Assembly: GCA_002451015.1 (NCBI GenBank)
Contig: DKBB01000277.1
Span: 2,110-17,496 of the forward strand
DNA from: Acidobacteria bacterium UBA6911
Lineage (GTDB): Bacteria; Acidobacteriota; UBA6911
DNA: 15,387 nt
Reading direction: 5' to 3'
Shown here: positions 1 through 6,756 of the stretch, in pieces
Layout of the letters: the number at the start of each line of letters is the position of its first letter
Numbering within the stretch: the first letter of the stretch is position 1
The notes under the pieces: generated by a model
Told to the model about the DNA's origin: nothing
The model's input: the letters and a program-made list of their open reading frames with translations, nothing else
Databases searched by the model: none
Position numbers and translations under genes: made by a program

Positions 1-980
1 CCGTAATGATCTTCTTCGAGCACTTTCTTCGACCAGTTGATATCCCGGATTTCACGCGATTTCTTGTTCCAGGGCATGGCGATGAGCCAGTCGAGGTATG
101 TTCTGGAAACGGTCGATTCCGCCGACATGGGCGGCATCATCTCCAGCCGCTGAAGTTCCTTAGCGGCTTTTTCGTGGGCGTCCTTGGGCATTTTCGCCGC
201 TTCGATCTGTCTTTTCAGATCGTCGAGTTCACTCTTTTCATCCTTCCGCCCCAGCTCCTTCTGGATCGCCTTCATCTTTTCATTCAGGTAGTATTCCTTC
301 TGCGCGCGCTCCATCTGTCGCTTGACGCGCCCCTGAATGTTACGGTCCACCTTGATTTTTTCCATCTCCACTTCAATGATCTCGTTGATCTTTTCGATGC
401 GCTCGGCAAGATCGGTCATTTCCAGGAGTTGCTGTTTTTCTTCGATGCTTATGGGCAGGTTGGCACAGATGTTGTCAGCCAGCTTCGAAGGTTCCAACGT
501 CTTCATTGCGTTCAGGATCGCGTCGTAGTTCACGTGATGGCTGAGCTTGGAAAATTGTTCGAAGCAGGTCTGAAGTTTTTTAATCAGCAGATTGGACCGG
601 GCGCTGGAAAGAGATGTTTCTTCCAGGACCTCCACGTCTGCAACGAAAAAGCCTGGTTCATCCGAGTGCCGGATTGCTTGAACCCTCTGCACGCCTTCAA
701 CCAGAACCTTGATATTGCCGTCCGACAGCTTGACGCTCTGTATGATATTCGCGGCTGTGCCTACTGCGTAGATGTCCGAGGCCTTCGGTTCGTCTACCGA
801 GGCATCCATCTGTGTTGCAAGAAAGACCCTCTTGGAGCCTTCCAGAGCAAATTCCAAAGCCAGCACGGATGTAGGCCGGCCGATCACAAATGGGATCATC
901 ATGTGCGGGAATACCACCACATCACGGATCGGGATCATAGGTAGACGTTCGGTTTTCTTGATCGGAGTTTCTTTTGTCAT
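1..980 (-). CDS. lon: Lon ATP-dependent protease, N-terminal part (cut by window edge)
   Basis: Lon is a cytoplasmic AAA+ serine protease that degrades misfolded and some regulatory proteins. The 326 codons visible here begin with the LON substrate-binding domain (about residues 12-205). Its opening motif LPMIPIRDVVVFPHMMIPF is typical of the family. A charged, probably coiled-coil stretch follows, with residues near 215-300 rich in Lys and Glu (QMERAQKEYYLNEKMKAIQKE). The visible part ends at EEDHYG, just before the AAA+ module, so the Walker motifs and the catalytic Ser-Lys dyad lie outside the window. The ATG lies 8 nt after the clpX stop and has no clear Shine-Dalgarno sequence, so translation is probably coupled to clpX. 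It is the last gene seen of tig-clpP-clpX-lon. Identity is near certain; only completeness is unknown. Confidence 0.96.
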   Translation of the reverse strand, partial: MTKETPIKKTERLPMIPIRDVVVFPHMMIPFVIGRPTSVLALEFALEGSKRVFLATQMDASVDEPKASDIYAVGTAANIIQSVKLSDGNIKVLVEGVQRVQAIRHSDEPGFFVADVEVLEETSLSSARSNLLIKKLQTCFEQFSKLSHHVNYDAILNAMKTLEPSKLADNICANLPISIEEKQQLLEMTDLAERIEKINEIIEVEMEKIKVDRNIQGRVKRQMERAQKEYYLNEKMKAIQKELGRKDEKSELDDLKRQIEAAKMPKDAHEKAAKELQRLEMMPPMSAESTVSRTYLDWLIAMPWNKKSREIRDINWSKKVLEEDHY

Positions 981-988
981 TCTGGATT

Positions 989-2239
989 TTAACCGGCTTT
1001 TTCCAACAACGCGAACGCAATGTCTTTGTTCTCGACCATTTCGCGCGTTATCATAAATTCCTTAACCTTCTTTTGGGAAGGCAACTGATACATCACATCC
1101 AACATAAGATCTTCGAGGATGATTTTCAAGCCTCTAGCGCCCATCTTGCGCTCGAGGGCAAGACCGGCGATGGCACTGATGGCATCATCGGTGAACTTCA
1201 GCTTGACATTTTCAAACTCGAAAAGCTTCTGGTATTGACGTACCAAGGCGTTTTTGGGTTTGGTCAGTATTTCCACCAGGGCGTCACAGTCCAGGTCCGA
1301 AAGGGGGCCGATGACGGGCATCCTGCCGACGAATTCCGGAATCAAACCGTACTTGATCAGATCCCTGGGTTCACACGCATCGAGGATATTTGAGGTTGGA
1401 GTGGTTTTTGAACTTTTTAAAACCTTCGAAGGTTTCTCATTAGTCAGGAATCCCATGCTTTTTTTGCCGACCCGGCGTTCGATCTGTTTTTCCAGCCCGA
1501 CGAACGCGCCACCGCAAATAAACAGGATATTGGTGGTATCGATCTGGATGAATTCCTGGTGTGGATGTTTCCTTCCTCCCTGGGGCGGGACGTTGGCTAT
1601 CGTGCCTTCCAGGATCTTTAAAAGAGCCTGCTGCACGCCTTCGCCGGAAACGTCGCGCGTAATGGACGGATTTTCGTCTTTCCTGGCGATTTTGTCGATT
1701 TCGTCAATGTAGACGATGCCCTGCTGGCACTTTTCCTTGTCCCCCCCTGCATTCTGGAGAAGTTTCAGGATGATGTTCTCGACATCCTCTCCGACATATC
1801 CCGCTTCCGTAAGTGTTGTGGCGTCTACAATAGCGAATGGAACGGACAGCATCCTGGCCAGGGTCTGTGCCAGAAGAGTTTTCCCTGTCCCTGTCGGGCC
1901 GATCAGCAGGACATTGCTTTTCTGCAGTTCCAGGTCGCCGCGTTTTTTTGTCATTTCCAGGCGCTTGTAATGATTGTATACGGCAACCGCCAGTTTTTTC
2001 TTTGTAATCTCCTGACCTATTACGTACAGGTCGAGAAACTCCTTGATTTCCTGAGGTTTGGGAAGTTTCTCGCCGATAGGGGAAGTTACGACATCGTCCG
2101 CGATAATCTCATTGCATACGTCGACGCATTCATCACAAATATAGACAGTGGGTCCCGCAATCAGTTTCTTGACATCATTCTGGCTTTTCGAGCAGAAGGA
2201 ACATCTCAAAACATCATCGCGCTCGTCATCTTTTCTCAA
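989..2239 (-). CDS. clpX: ClpX, ATP-binding unfoldase subunit of ClpXP protease
   Basis: ClpX is a hexameric AAA+ unfoldase that recognises tagged substrates and threads them into ClpP. The 416-residue length is normal. It has an N-terminal zinc-binding domain (C13, C16, C35, C38), Walker A GPTGTGKT (114-121), pore loop GYVG (147-150), Walker B with D179/E180, the RKH loop ([10 protein letters not shown], 221-230) and sensor II GAR (367-369). The ClpP-docking loop reads MGF (262-264) where E. coli has IGF, and the next residues are LT rather than the common GA. The start is a TTG: the strong GGAGG at 2246-2250 sits 6 nt before it and the protein then begins with the usual short leader before the zinc domain. 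It lies 30 nt after clpP and 8 nt before lon, in one operon. Confidence 0.97.
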   Translation of the reverse strand: MRKDDERDDVLRCSFCSKSQNDVKKLIAGPTVYICDECVDVCNEIIADDVVTSPIGEKLPKPQEIKEFLDLYVIGQEITKKKLAVAVYNHYKRLEMTKKRGDLELQKSNVLLIGPTGTGKTLLAQTLARMLSVPFAIVDATTLTEAGYVGEDVENIILKLLQNAGGDKEKCQQGIVYIDEIDKIARKDENPSITRDVSGEGVQQALLKILEGTIANVPPQGGRKHPHQEFIQIDTTNILFICGGAFVGLEKQIERRVGKKSMGFLTNEKPSKVLKSSKTTPTSNILDACEPRDLIKYGLIPEFVGRMPVIGPLSDLDCDALVEILTKPKNALVRQYQKLFEFENVKLKFTDDAISAIAGLALERKMGARGLKIILEDLMLDVMYQLPSQKKVKEFMITREMVENKDIAFALLEKAG

Positions 2240-2245
2240 AGCAGT

Positions 2246-2250
2246 CCTCC
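2246..2250 (-). promoter_or_regulatory. Shine-Dalgarno GGAGG of clpX, supports a TTG start
   Basis: GGAGG on the minus strand followed by 6 nt (ACTGCT) and TTG. No ATG or GTG is better placed, so this site decides the unusual start of clpX. Confidence 0.8.
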
Positions 2251-2269
2251 GAAATACAGGAAAGCCATT

Positions 2270-2857
2270 CTACTCTTTTCTGGTTATCACTTGATCCACT
2301 ATACCGTAATCCTTGGCCTGTTCGGCCGTCATGATATAGTCTCGTTCTACGTCTTTTTCTATCCGATCGAGAGCCTGACCTGTATGTTTTGCAAGAATTC
2401 TGTTCATGGCTTCTCTAAGTCTGAGGATTTCTTTCGCGTGAATATCGATATCCGTGGCCTGACCCGCAAGGCCGCTTAAAGACGGCTGGTGGATCAGGAT
2501 TCTGGAATTCGGGAGTGCAAATCGTTTTCCTTCGGCACCCGCCGACAACAACAATGCTCCCATGCTTGCCGCCTGGCCGATGCATATCGTCGATACGTCC
2601 GGTCTAATGTACTGAATCGTGTCGTATATGGCCATGCCGGCAGAAATGGAACCGCCGGGCGAATTGATATAAACATGGATGTCTTTTTCCGGATCTTCGG
2701 CTTCCAGGAAAAGGAGCTGAGCGGTCACGACATTTGCAACATTGTCATCAATAGGAGTGCCCAGGAATATAATATTATCCTTCAGGAGGCGCGAATATAT
2801 ATCATACGCCCGTTCGCCCCTGTTGGATTGTTCTACTACCATCGGTATTAGTGCCAA
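2270..2857 (-). CDS. clpP: ClpP, proteolytic subunit of ClpXP protease
   Basis: ClpP is the barrel-shaped serine peptidase that degrades chains delivered by ClpX. Counting from the first possible start (GTG at 2866; 198 residues), the catalytic Ser101 lies in GQAASMGA, His126 in RILIHQP, and Asp176 in VERD. The alignment with E. coli ClpP over these motifs is continuous apart from one inserted residue between His and Asp. Three starts are possible: GTG at 2866, TTG at 2857 and ATG at 2842. I chose TTG 2857 because the sequence GGAG (2866-2869) is 8 nt upstream of it, whereas it abuts the GTG directly, and because the product then starts [10 protein letters not shown], like most ClpP proteins. 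The gene overlaps or abuts the end of tig, so the two are translationally linked. Whatever the start, the mature enzyme is essentially the same. The identity is certain; the start is about two to one in favour of TTG. Confidence 0.95.
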   Translation of the reverse strand: MALIPMVVEQSNRGERAYDIYSRLLKDNIIFLGTPIDDNVANVVTAQLLFLEAEDPEKDIHVYINSPGGSISAGMAIYDTIQYIRPDVSTICIGQAASMGALLLSAGAEGKRFALPNSRILIHQPSLSGLAGQATDIDIHAKEILRLREAMNRILAKHTGQALDRIEKDVERDYIMTAEQAKDYGIVDQVITRKE

Positions 2858-2862
2858 ATTCT

Positions 2863-4137
2863 TCACTCCAAATTAATTTTAGCATTGCGGTAGATGAAAT
2901 CAAAAGCCTTGTTCTCTCGCAGGTGTTGCTTAAGGCCTTCTATGCGACCTTCCTTTTCAAGCTGTGCTTTTAATGCAGCTACAGACTTATTCGTCCCTTC
3001 CGCGATCTTCTGTAGCTCTGAATCTATTTCTTCGCCAGAAATTTCAATTTTTTCCTGTTTGGCGATCGCATTGAGGAAGATCGAACGACGGACGGATTCT
3101 TCTGCACGCGGTCGTTCCTCGTCAAAGATCTTTTTCCAGTCAATGGAGGCCTGTTGAATATCGACTCCCTGCATAGCAAGCCTTGTAGCTATGCGGTTGA
3201 CGTGCGATTCCAGTTCGTCCTGTACCATGCAATCCGGTACGTCCACTTTCTGGCGTTCCATGATCGATTTCAATAACGCCTCTCTCGCTTCCTTTTCGGC
3301 ATTTTGGGTTGCCTCCGTTACCAAATCATTGCGAACCTTTTTCTTAAAGGTCTCCAGGTTCTCGTGCCCGTTATCTTTTGCGAAATCATCATTTAGTTCA
3401 GCGAGTTGTTTTTCCTTTATTTCCTTAACAAGTACGGTCCAGTGTACCTTTTTGCCGGCAAATTGCTTCTGGTGGTATTCTTCCGGATATTCTACATCGA
3501 AGTTCCGGGTTTCACCCGATTTGACGCCTAGCAGATTTTTCGTAAACTCTTCATGCGTTTGAGGGTGTCCCAGAACCAACGTGATATCTTCCTGGTGCGC
3601 GGGTTCCGTTTCATCTTCAAACTGTCCGTCCACGGTTACGGTAAGGATATGTCCGTCCACCGCTTCGCCTTCGTCCAGCGGAATGAACTGGGCTTGCCGC
3701 TCCCGATAGCCTTCAATCGCCTGATCCACTTTTTCATCCGTGACTTCGGCCGAGGTCTGGGTAACCGGAACTTCTTTGTAATCTTCAACTTCCAGATCTG
3801 GCAATACCTCGAATGACAGTTTGAATTTCAGTGGATTGTCCGGCTTGTTCTCAAGATCCTTTACTACGGGCTGTGCCAAAGGCTGGAGCTTGTGCTCATC
3901 AATAGCCTGCTTCCAACTCCGTTCAATAATATTTTGTGTTGCTTCCTGGCGCATGTCCTTCCCGAAGCGCTGCTGGATTATACTTAGCGGCACTTTGCCC
4001 GGTCTGAATCCGGGCACTTTGGCTTTGCGGGCATATTCCCGGGCCAGCCCGTTGATTTCCTGATCCAGCTCCGATGCCGGTAATTCTACTTCCAGGTCTC
4101 TTTTACAGCTATTGACTTCAACAATTTCTGCTGTCAC
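2863..4137 (-). CDS. tig: Trigger factor, ribosome-associated chaperone / peptidyl-prolyl isomerase
   Basis: Trigger factor binds the ribosomal exit tunnel and shields nascent chains; its middle domain is an FKBP-type prolyl isomerase. The protein is 424 residues (E. coli 432). The ribosome-binding signature GFRPGKVP is at residues 43-50, within the N-terminal domain (about 1-145). The FKBP-like domain follows at about 150-245 (begins [12 protein letters not shown], ends near [11 protein letters not shown]), then the long helical chaperone arms to the C-terminus. The start is a GTG, preceded by a modest AGG-type site 7 nt upstream; the product then begins [20 protein letters not shown], which fits the family. 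It is the first protein gene of the tig-clpP-clpX-lon operon, about 300 nt downstream of tRNA-Leu on the same strand. Confidence 0.97.
   Translation of the reverse strand: MTAEIVEVNSCKRDLEVELPASELDQEINGLAREYARKAKVPGFRPGKVPLSIIQQRFGKDMRQEATQNIIERSWKQAIDEHKLQPLAQPVVKDLENKPDNPLKFKLSFEVLPDLEVEDYKEVPVTQTSAEVTDEKVDQAIEGYRERQAQFIPLDEGEAVDGHILTVTVDGQFEDETEPAHQEDITLVLGHPQTHEEFTKNLLGVKSGETRNFDVEYPEEYHQKQFAGKKVHWTVLVKEIKEKQLAELNDDFAKDNGHENLETFKKKVRNDLVTEATQNAEKEAREALLKSIMERQKVDVPDCMVQDELESHVNRIATRLAMQGVDIQQASIDWKKIFDEERPRAEESVRRSIFLNAIAKQEKIEISGEEIDSELQKIAEGTNKSVAALKAQLEKEGRIEGLKQHLRENKAFDFIYRNAKINLE
2866..2869 (-). promoter_or_regulatory. Shine-Dalgarno GGAG of clpP inside the tig 3' end
   Basis: GGAG, extended as GGAGTGA, overlaps the final codons of tig. 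It is followed by 8 nt and a TTG, which argues against the overlapping GTG as the start of clpP. Confidence 0.5.
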
Positions 4138-4434
4138 CTTGCTACCTACCTATTTTGAAATTCATACGTAAATTGTTATATCAAATGAGGTTATAAAATA
4201 AAACATCATTTTCTCAAAGATACGGTCCTTGAAGATTGAAGATTGCTGATCCTAAAATTAATATCCGGGTCTTTATTTCGCCTTTCTGTTTGCCCTTACA
4301 CAATGTACATTAGTATATCAGAAACCCACAAGGAAGATTATAGTCATAAATTATAGTTATTCCTAGGGTTGATTCGATCTCCCCTTCGAAAACAATCCCG
4401 TTCATATTCGTCTTCCGGGGCAATGCTGATTTGT
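4138..4434 (-). promoter_or_regulatory. A+T-rich spacer between tRNA-Leu and tig, probable tig promoter region
   Basis: This 297-nt spacer is clearly richer in A+T than its flanks. On the minus strand it holds two TATAAT hexamers (4350-4355 and 4337-4342) and a TATACT (4312-4317). None has a convincing TTGACA-like box at 16-18 nt, so I cannot choose one. A GAAGATT direct repeat (two copies, near 4233-4247) is also present. No hairpin with a T tract follows the tRNA, so tRNA and tig may share a transcript. No ORF here looks real. Confidence 0.4.
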
Positions 4435-4519
4435 TGGTGCGAAAGGGGGGAGTTGAACCCCCACCCCTTGCGGGACTGGATCCTAAGTCCAGCGCGTCTG
4501 CCAATTCCGCCACTTTCGC
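4435..4519 (-). tRNA. tRNA-Leu (anticodon UAG)
   Basis: The minus strand folds as a class II tRNA of 85 nt including an encoded CCA (4437-4435). The acceptor stem is GCGAAAG with CTTTCGC, and the D arm contains the expected GG. The anticodon stem CTGGA/TCCAG encloses loop CTTAGGA, giving anticodon UAG (4485-4483), which reads CUA and probably other CUN leucine codons. The long variable arm (TCCCGCAAGGGGT) and the T arm GGGGGTTCAACTCCCCC complete it. A tRNA-Leu just upstream of tig is a familiar arrangement in deltaproteobacterial genomes, which supports the placement. Confidence 0.97.
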
Positions 4520-4595
4520 AATTGTCCGTCTTGGAATTCAAGTGTCCGGGTATCCGTAATGTACTGCCGTCCGGATAAAATGCGGGCCTCAACCC

Positions 4596-4610
4596 CCTTT
4601 ATAATAAAGG
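4596..4610. repeat. Perfect palindrome CCTTTAT-A-ATAAAGG
   Basis: Arms CCTTTAT (4596-4602) and ATAAAGG (4604-4610) around one central A. Read on the minus strand the centre is TATTAT, a possible -10 box for the tRNA-Leu transcript about 80 nt upstream of the tRNA 5' end. It could equally be an operator. No matching -35 element is clear. Confidence 0.4.
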
Positions 4611-4971
4611 TTTCGGTGTTTCGCTGACGTCGACGGGGTGTCCGGTCTGCCCGGTGCGTGTCATTTGCGGCCCCGGCTCCACCGCTTTACTGCATAACCT
4701 ATTGGAAAATGTGGGTTAGCGAGTCGATCAATCAAACTGGGAATTTAACAAAGCCGGTTCTTCCTGTCAATAAAAGTCACTCGGTAACCTGCACCCAATA
4801 TAATGGCACCCGTTATTTGTTCACTAATTTCCAAACTGCTTTGCTCGCGGGAAAGTCTCCTGAGACATTAGTGAAGGAATAACCGGATGACATTATTCGG
4901 CGCCCAACCATCCATTCGAAAATATGAAAACCTGGACATCCATTTCCTGTAATGCCTTTTAACTTTCGACC

Positions 4972-4999
4972 TTCGACCTTCGCCGGCTTGTTTTATGAT
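4972..4999 (+). promoter_or_regulatory. Candidate sigma-70-type promoter of queD
   Basis: TTCGAC (4972-4977) and TATGAT (4994-4999) are 16 nt apart. Each matches the consensus at four or five of six positions. It lies 42 nt before the queD ATG in an otherwise A+T-rich stretch. The -35 box is part of a CTTCGAC tandem repeat, which lowers confidence. Confidence 0.4.
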
Positions 5000-5019
5000 A
5001 ATATTTTATAAGGTTTAGC

Positions 5020-5040
5020 AGTCCAGGGGAGGAGAGGACT
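5020..5040 (+). promoter_or_regulatory. queD ribosome-binding site in the loop of a short hairpin
   Basis: AGTCC (5020-5024) can pair with GGACT (5036-5040), leaving the purine-rich Shine-Dalgarno sequence AGGGGAGGAGA in the 11-nt loop. GGAG at 5031-5034 is 7 nt from the ATG, so the start is well supported. The hairpin is short (5 bp) and may be incidental. Confidence 0.6.
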
Positions 5041-5041
5041 C

Positions 5042-5368
5042 ATGAAGCTGGGTGTGATTGATTATATCGACTGTGCGCATTTTATACCGGGCCATGATAA
5101 ATGCGGATCCCTTCACGGACATACCTACAAGGTGGAAGTCGTGATAGAGGGGGAAAAAAAATCCGGAATGATCATAGACTTCGCGGAATTGAAGAAGTCT
5201 ATCAAGGAAACGCTGAGCTTTTACGATCACAAAACTCTCAACGATATTATGGAGTTCCCATCCGTAGAGAATATCTGCGAGTCCATTAAAAATAAATTAT
5301 CCAAGCACATTCAATTCCCGTTCACTCTTCGCATCTGGGAAGGGCACGGGAAATGGGTTGAAATGTAA
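5042..5368 (+). CDS. queD: 6-carboxy-5,6,7,8-tetrahydropterin synthase, QueD family
   Basis: QueD converts 7,8-dihydroneopterin triphosphate to 6-carboxytetrahydropterin, the second step in making the 7-deazaguanine core of queuosine. The 108-residue protein has the zinc ligands H13, H25 and H27. The motif CxxxHGH is present (C21-GSL-H25-G-H27), which marks QueD rather than the PTPS-III or PTPS-II types. YDHKTLND (61-68) supplies the catalytic His63, PSVEN (73-77) the conserved Glu76, and E100 in RIWEGHG is the substrate-binding Glu. It is slightly shorter than E. coli QueD (about 120). The ATG is supported by a strong ribosome site. No other queuosine gene lies nearby, so it is a solitary pathway gene here. 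A related pterin activity cannot be excluded by sequence alone. Confidence 0.9.
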   Translation: MKLGVIDYIDCAHFIPGHDKCGSLHGHTYKVEVVIEGEKKSGMIIDFAELKKSIKETLSFYDHKTLNDIMEFPSVENICESIKNKLSKHIQFPFTLRIWEGHGKWVEM

Positions 5369-5396
5369 TTAAGTAATGCTTCGTTGTGGGTTGGAA

Positions 5397-5425
5397 CGTT
5401 TAAACATTAGAGCGTTAAAACATTA
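5397..5425. repeat. Two 13-nt direct repeats between queD and the lipoprotein gene
   Basis: CGTTTAAACATTA (5397-5409) and CGTTAAAACATTA (5413-5425) differ at one position and are separated by GAG. They lie in the 165-nt spacer between the convergent queD and lipoprotein genes. The same spacer has an imperfect inverted repeat, CGTTCACT (5487-5494) against AGTGGAACG (5512-5520), with a T-rich loop. It could serve termination, but there is no proper T tail. Confidence 0.5.
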
Positions 5426-5533
5426 AAGACAACTGCCACGTCGCACGCTTATAGGCTGATTGGGATTATATAAATGACAGATTTAACGTTCACTGACGGT
5501 TTTTCTTTTAAAGTGGAACGATTGGCTTCGCCG

Positions 5534-6316
5534 TTATTCATCCTTTAAAATAGAATAAGTGTTCGGATTAAAGAGAAGGCGGGCCAGACGTCGGTCGGAT
5601 TGGGCCAGATTTGAGACAATTTCCTCCGCTTTCCCGGGCTCAGCCGGGACAGTCCAGCCGTACTCCCTGTTCAGAACCTCAGCCAGCTGGCGCAGGGAGG
5701 CGAGGCTTGCTGTCTGAACATTTTTCGCTTCCATAGGCTTTGCAGACACATAGTTTAAGAACTGCTTGAACCCTTTCTGGATATTAAAATTGACCGCATC
5801 CATTTTTATCGTTTTGATAAACCGGAAGGGAATTTCCTCCTCTCGAGGCGAGATGAAATCCACCATCACGGTGACGCTGTCTTTCTTTTCCTGGGACAAG
5901 TTTCCCATTGCCGCCCACTTAGCATTAAGCCAGTTTGCGACATAGGCGGCAGAGTTCTGTGTAATCGTCCGGGAGCTGCCGGTGGACTCTATGGCAAAAC
6001 GCATTGTTTCCCACATGGGGACAGGATCTATCCCTTCAGCTTTTTCACTGACCTTGGCCATCATAACCGGCATCGCCATGGAAGCCCAACGAAGGTCTTC
6101 ATTGCCTTCCGGTGTATTAAAAGGCAGAAAGGCCATCCGGACCGGAGCGGAGGGCATGACCGCTTCCTTCTTTCCCTTAAAGAGGCAGGCGGATGGCAGC
6201 AGTAAGAACAAAAAGGCCAGAATCAGAATTGTAAGGCGTCCGGATCTGTGTGTGGAAAACGAACGACGGATGTTATCTTCCCGGCGGATGCAGTTGGTTA
6301 CTTTATCATTCGGCAT
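5534..6316 (-). CDS. Lipoprotein with a TolB/FlgO-like N-terminal pattern, function unknown
   Basis: The predicted product has a basic N-terminus, a hydrophobic stretch (LTILILAFLFLLL) and a lipobox ending in PSAC, so it is probably a lipid-anchored periplasmic or outer-membrane protein. After a short linker comes VRMAFLPFNTPEGNEDLRWA. This opening, followed by an alternating helix-strand pattern up to WAAMGNLSQ and VMVDFISP, resembles the small alpha/beta domain of TolB-N, FlgO and CsgG-like proteins (the typical start is vaVLPF.n.sgd..lrw). The assignment rests on pattern, not a confirmed match. The C-terminal 110 residues are not recognised. A TTG at 6340 would add eight residues; I prefer ATG 6316, which has a GGAG 11 nt upstream. 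It is divergent from the PilX-like gene and convergent with queD. Confidence 0.7.
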   Translation of the reverse strand: MPNDKVTNCIRREDNIRRSFSTHRSGRLTILILAFLFLLLPSACLFKGKKEAVMPSAPVRMAFLPFNTPEGNEDLRWASMAMPVMMAKVSEKAEGIDPVPMWETMRFAIESTGSSRTITQNSAAYVANWLNAKWAAMGNLSQEKKDSVTVMVDFISPREEEIPFRFIKTIKMDAVNFNIQKGFKQFLNYVSAKPMEAKNVQTASLASLRQLAEVLNREYGWTVPAEPGKAEEIVSNLAQSDRRLARLLFNPNTYSILKDE

Positions 6317-6356
6317 TATTGGCTGATCTCCATTATCCAATCGTTCCAGTCTGCAG

Positions 6357-6379
6357 GCCGGTGAAATGTTTCATCCGGC
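6357..6379. repeat. Hairpin GCCGGTGAAA / TTTCA-T-CCGGC
   Basis: GCCGGTGA (6357-6364) pairs with TCA-T-CCGGC (6371-6379) with a single bulged T. The pairing can extend by AA/TT, which would leave only a 2-nt loop, so a 6-nt loop is more realistic. It lies about 40 nt before the lipoprotein start on the minus strand. No T tract follows on either strand, so it is not a simple terminator; an operator or leader element is possible. Confidence 0.4.
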
Positions 6380-6725
6380 AGGATACAATCTCCTCACTGC
6401 AAACGGTAATCCCGACCCGAACCCGGCGCGGCGTCAGTCAAACGGTGAGATATGCCGGCCGGTCTGAATTACCGAAGTATTCGTATCATAACTTTTTCAA
6501 ACACGCAAATCCGATCCTTCCGTTGCAGGAAGTTCAATATATTTATTGTCACTACGGAAACTGATGCTTAAGCAGGGGCGATCTTTAAAGTCCTGCGGTT
6601 TCCTTGAAGATGCATTGGTTTCCCATTCCGGGCATTAAAGAGAAAAGTGAAATGGAAAACTGAAAAAGATAAATCGGTGAAAACTCTGCTTCGCAATACG
6701 GGGAAAGATCGTGCCCAAAAAGCGT

Positions 6726-6741
6726 AAAAAAATATTTTTTT
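6726..6741. repeat. A7-TA-T7 palindrome upstream of the PilX-like gene
   Basis: Seven A, TA, seven T form a perfect 16-nt palindrome ending 15 nt before the PilX-like ATG. It could melt or bend the DNA near the start, or form a weak A/U hairpin in the leader. I cannot assign a function. Confidence 0.5.
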
Positions 6742-6756
6742 GAAATAAACGCCGGA

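Larger units (their letters stand above)
4520..5041. other. Divergent intergenic region between tRNA-Leu and queD
   Basis: This stretch of 522 nt separates minus-strand tRNA-Leu from plus-strand queD and should hold promoters for both. I see a perfect 7+1+7 palindrome at 4596-4610 and a candidate queD promoter and ribosome site at the right end. There is also a tandem CTTCGAC heptamer run (about 4963-4980). A plus-strand 74-codon reading frame at 4658-4882 has no Shine-Dalgarno site, no recognisable family and low-complexity composition, so I do not call it a gene. The remainder shows nothing I can name. Confidence 0.5.
6341..6756. other. Divergent intergenic region between lipoprotein and PilX-like genes
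   Basis: This spacer of about 416 nt should carry promoters for both neighbours. It holds a hairpin at 6357-6379 and an A/T palindrome at 6726-6741. I looked for cyclic-di-GMP and cobalamin riboswitch cores on both strands and found no match. Short reading frames (for example a 17-codon frame at 6610-6663) have no ribosome site and are not called. Confidence 0.5.

Noticed and set aside
6..944. A 312-codon plus-strand frame antisense to lon
   Set aside because: It mirrors the Lon codons, has no ribosome site or recognisable family, and its composition is typical of an antisense shadow.
4658..4882. A 74-codon plus-strand frame in the tRNA-Leu/queD spacer
   Set aside because: No ribosome site, no family and no membrane or structural signal.
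5000..5041. A preQ1 riboswitch ahead of queD
   Set aside because: The leader AGGTTTAGC recalls the preQ1-I core only in part; the second stem and A-rich tail are missing and the ribosome site is openly placed.
6709..6741. A ten-codon GTG frame (MPKKRKKIFF) before the PilX-like gene
   Set aside because: Very short, with a GTG start and overlapping the A/T palindrome; there is no support as a gene, and the resemblance to a nuclear localisation signal has no meaning here.
6341..6756. A cyclic-di-GMP or cobalamin riboswitch in the lipoprotein/PilX-like spacer
   Set aside because: Fragments such as ACACGCAAAT and the GCCGG hairpin resemble parts of these, but the conserved core motifs are not in the right order on either strand.
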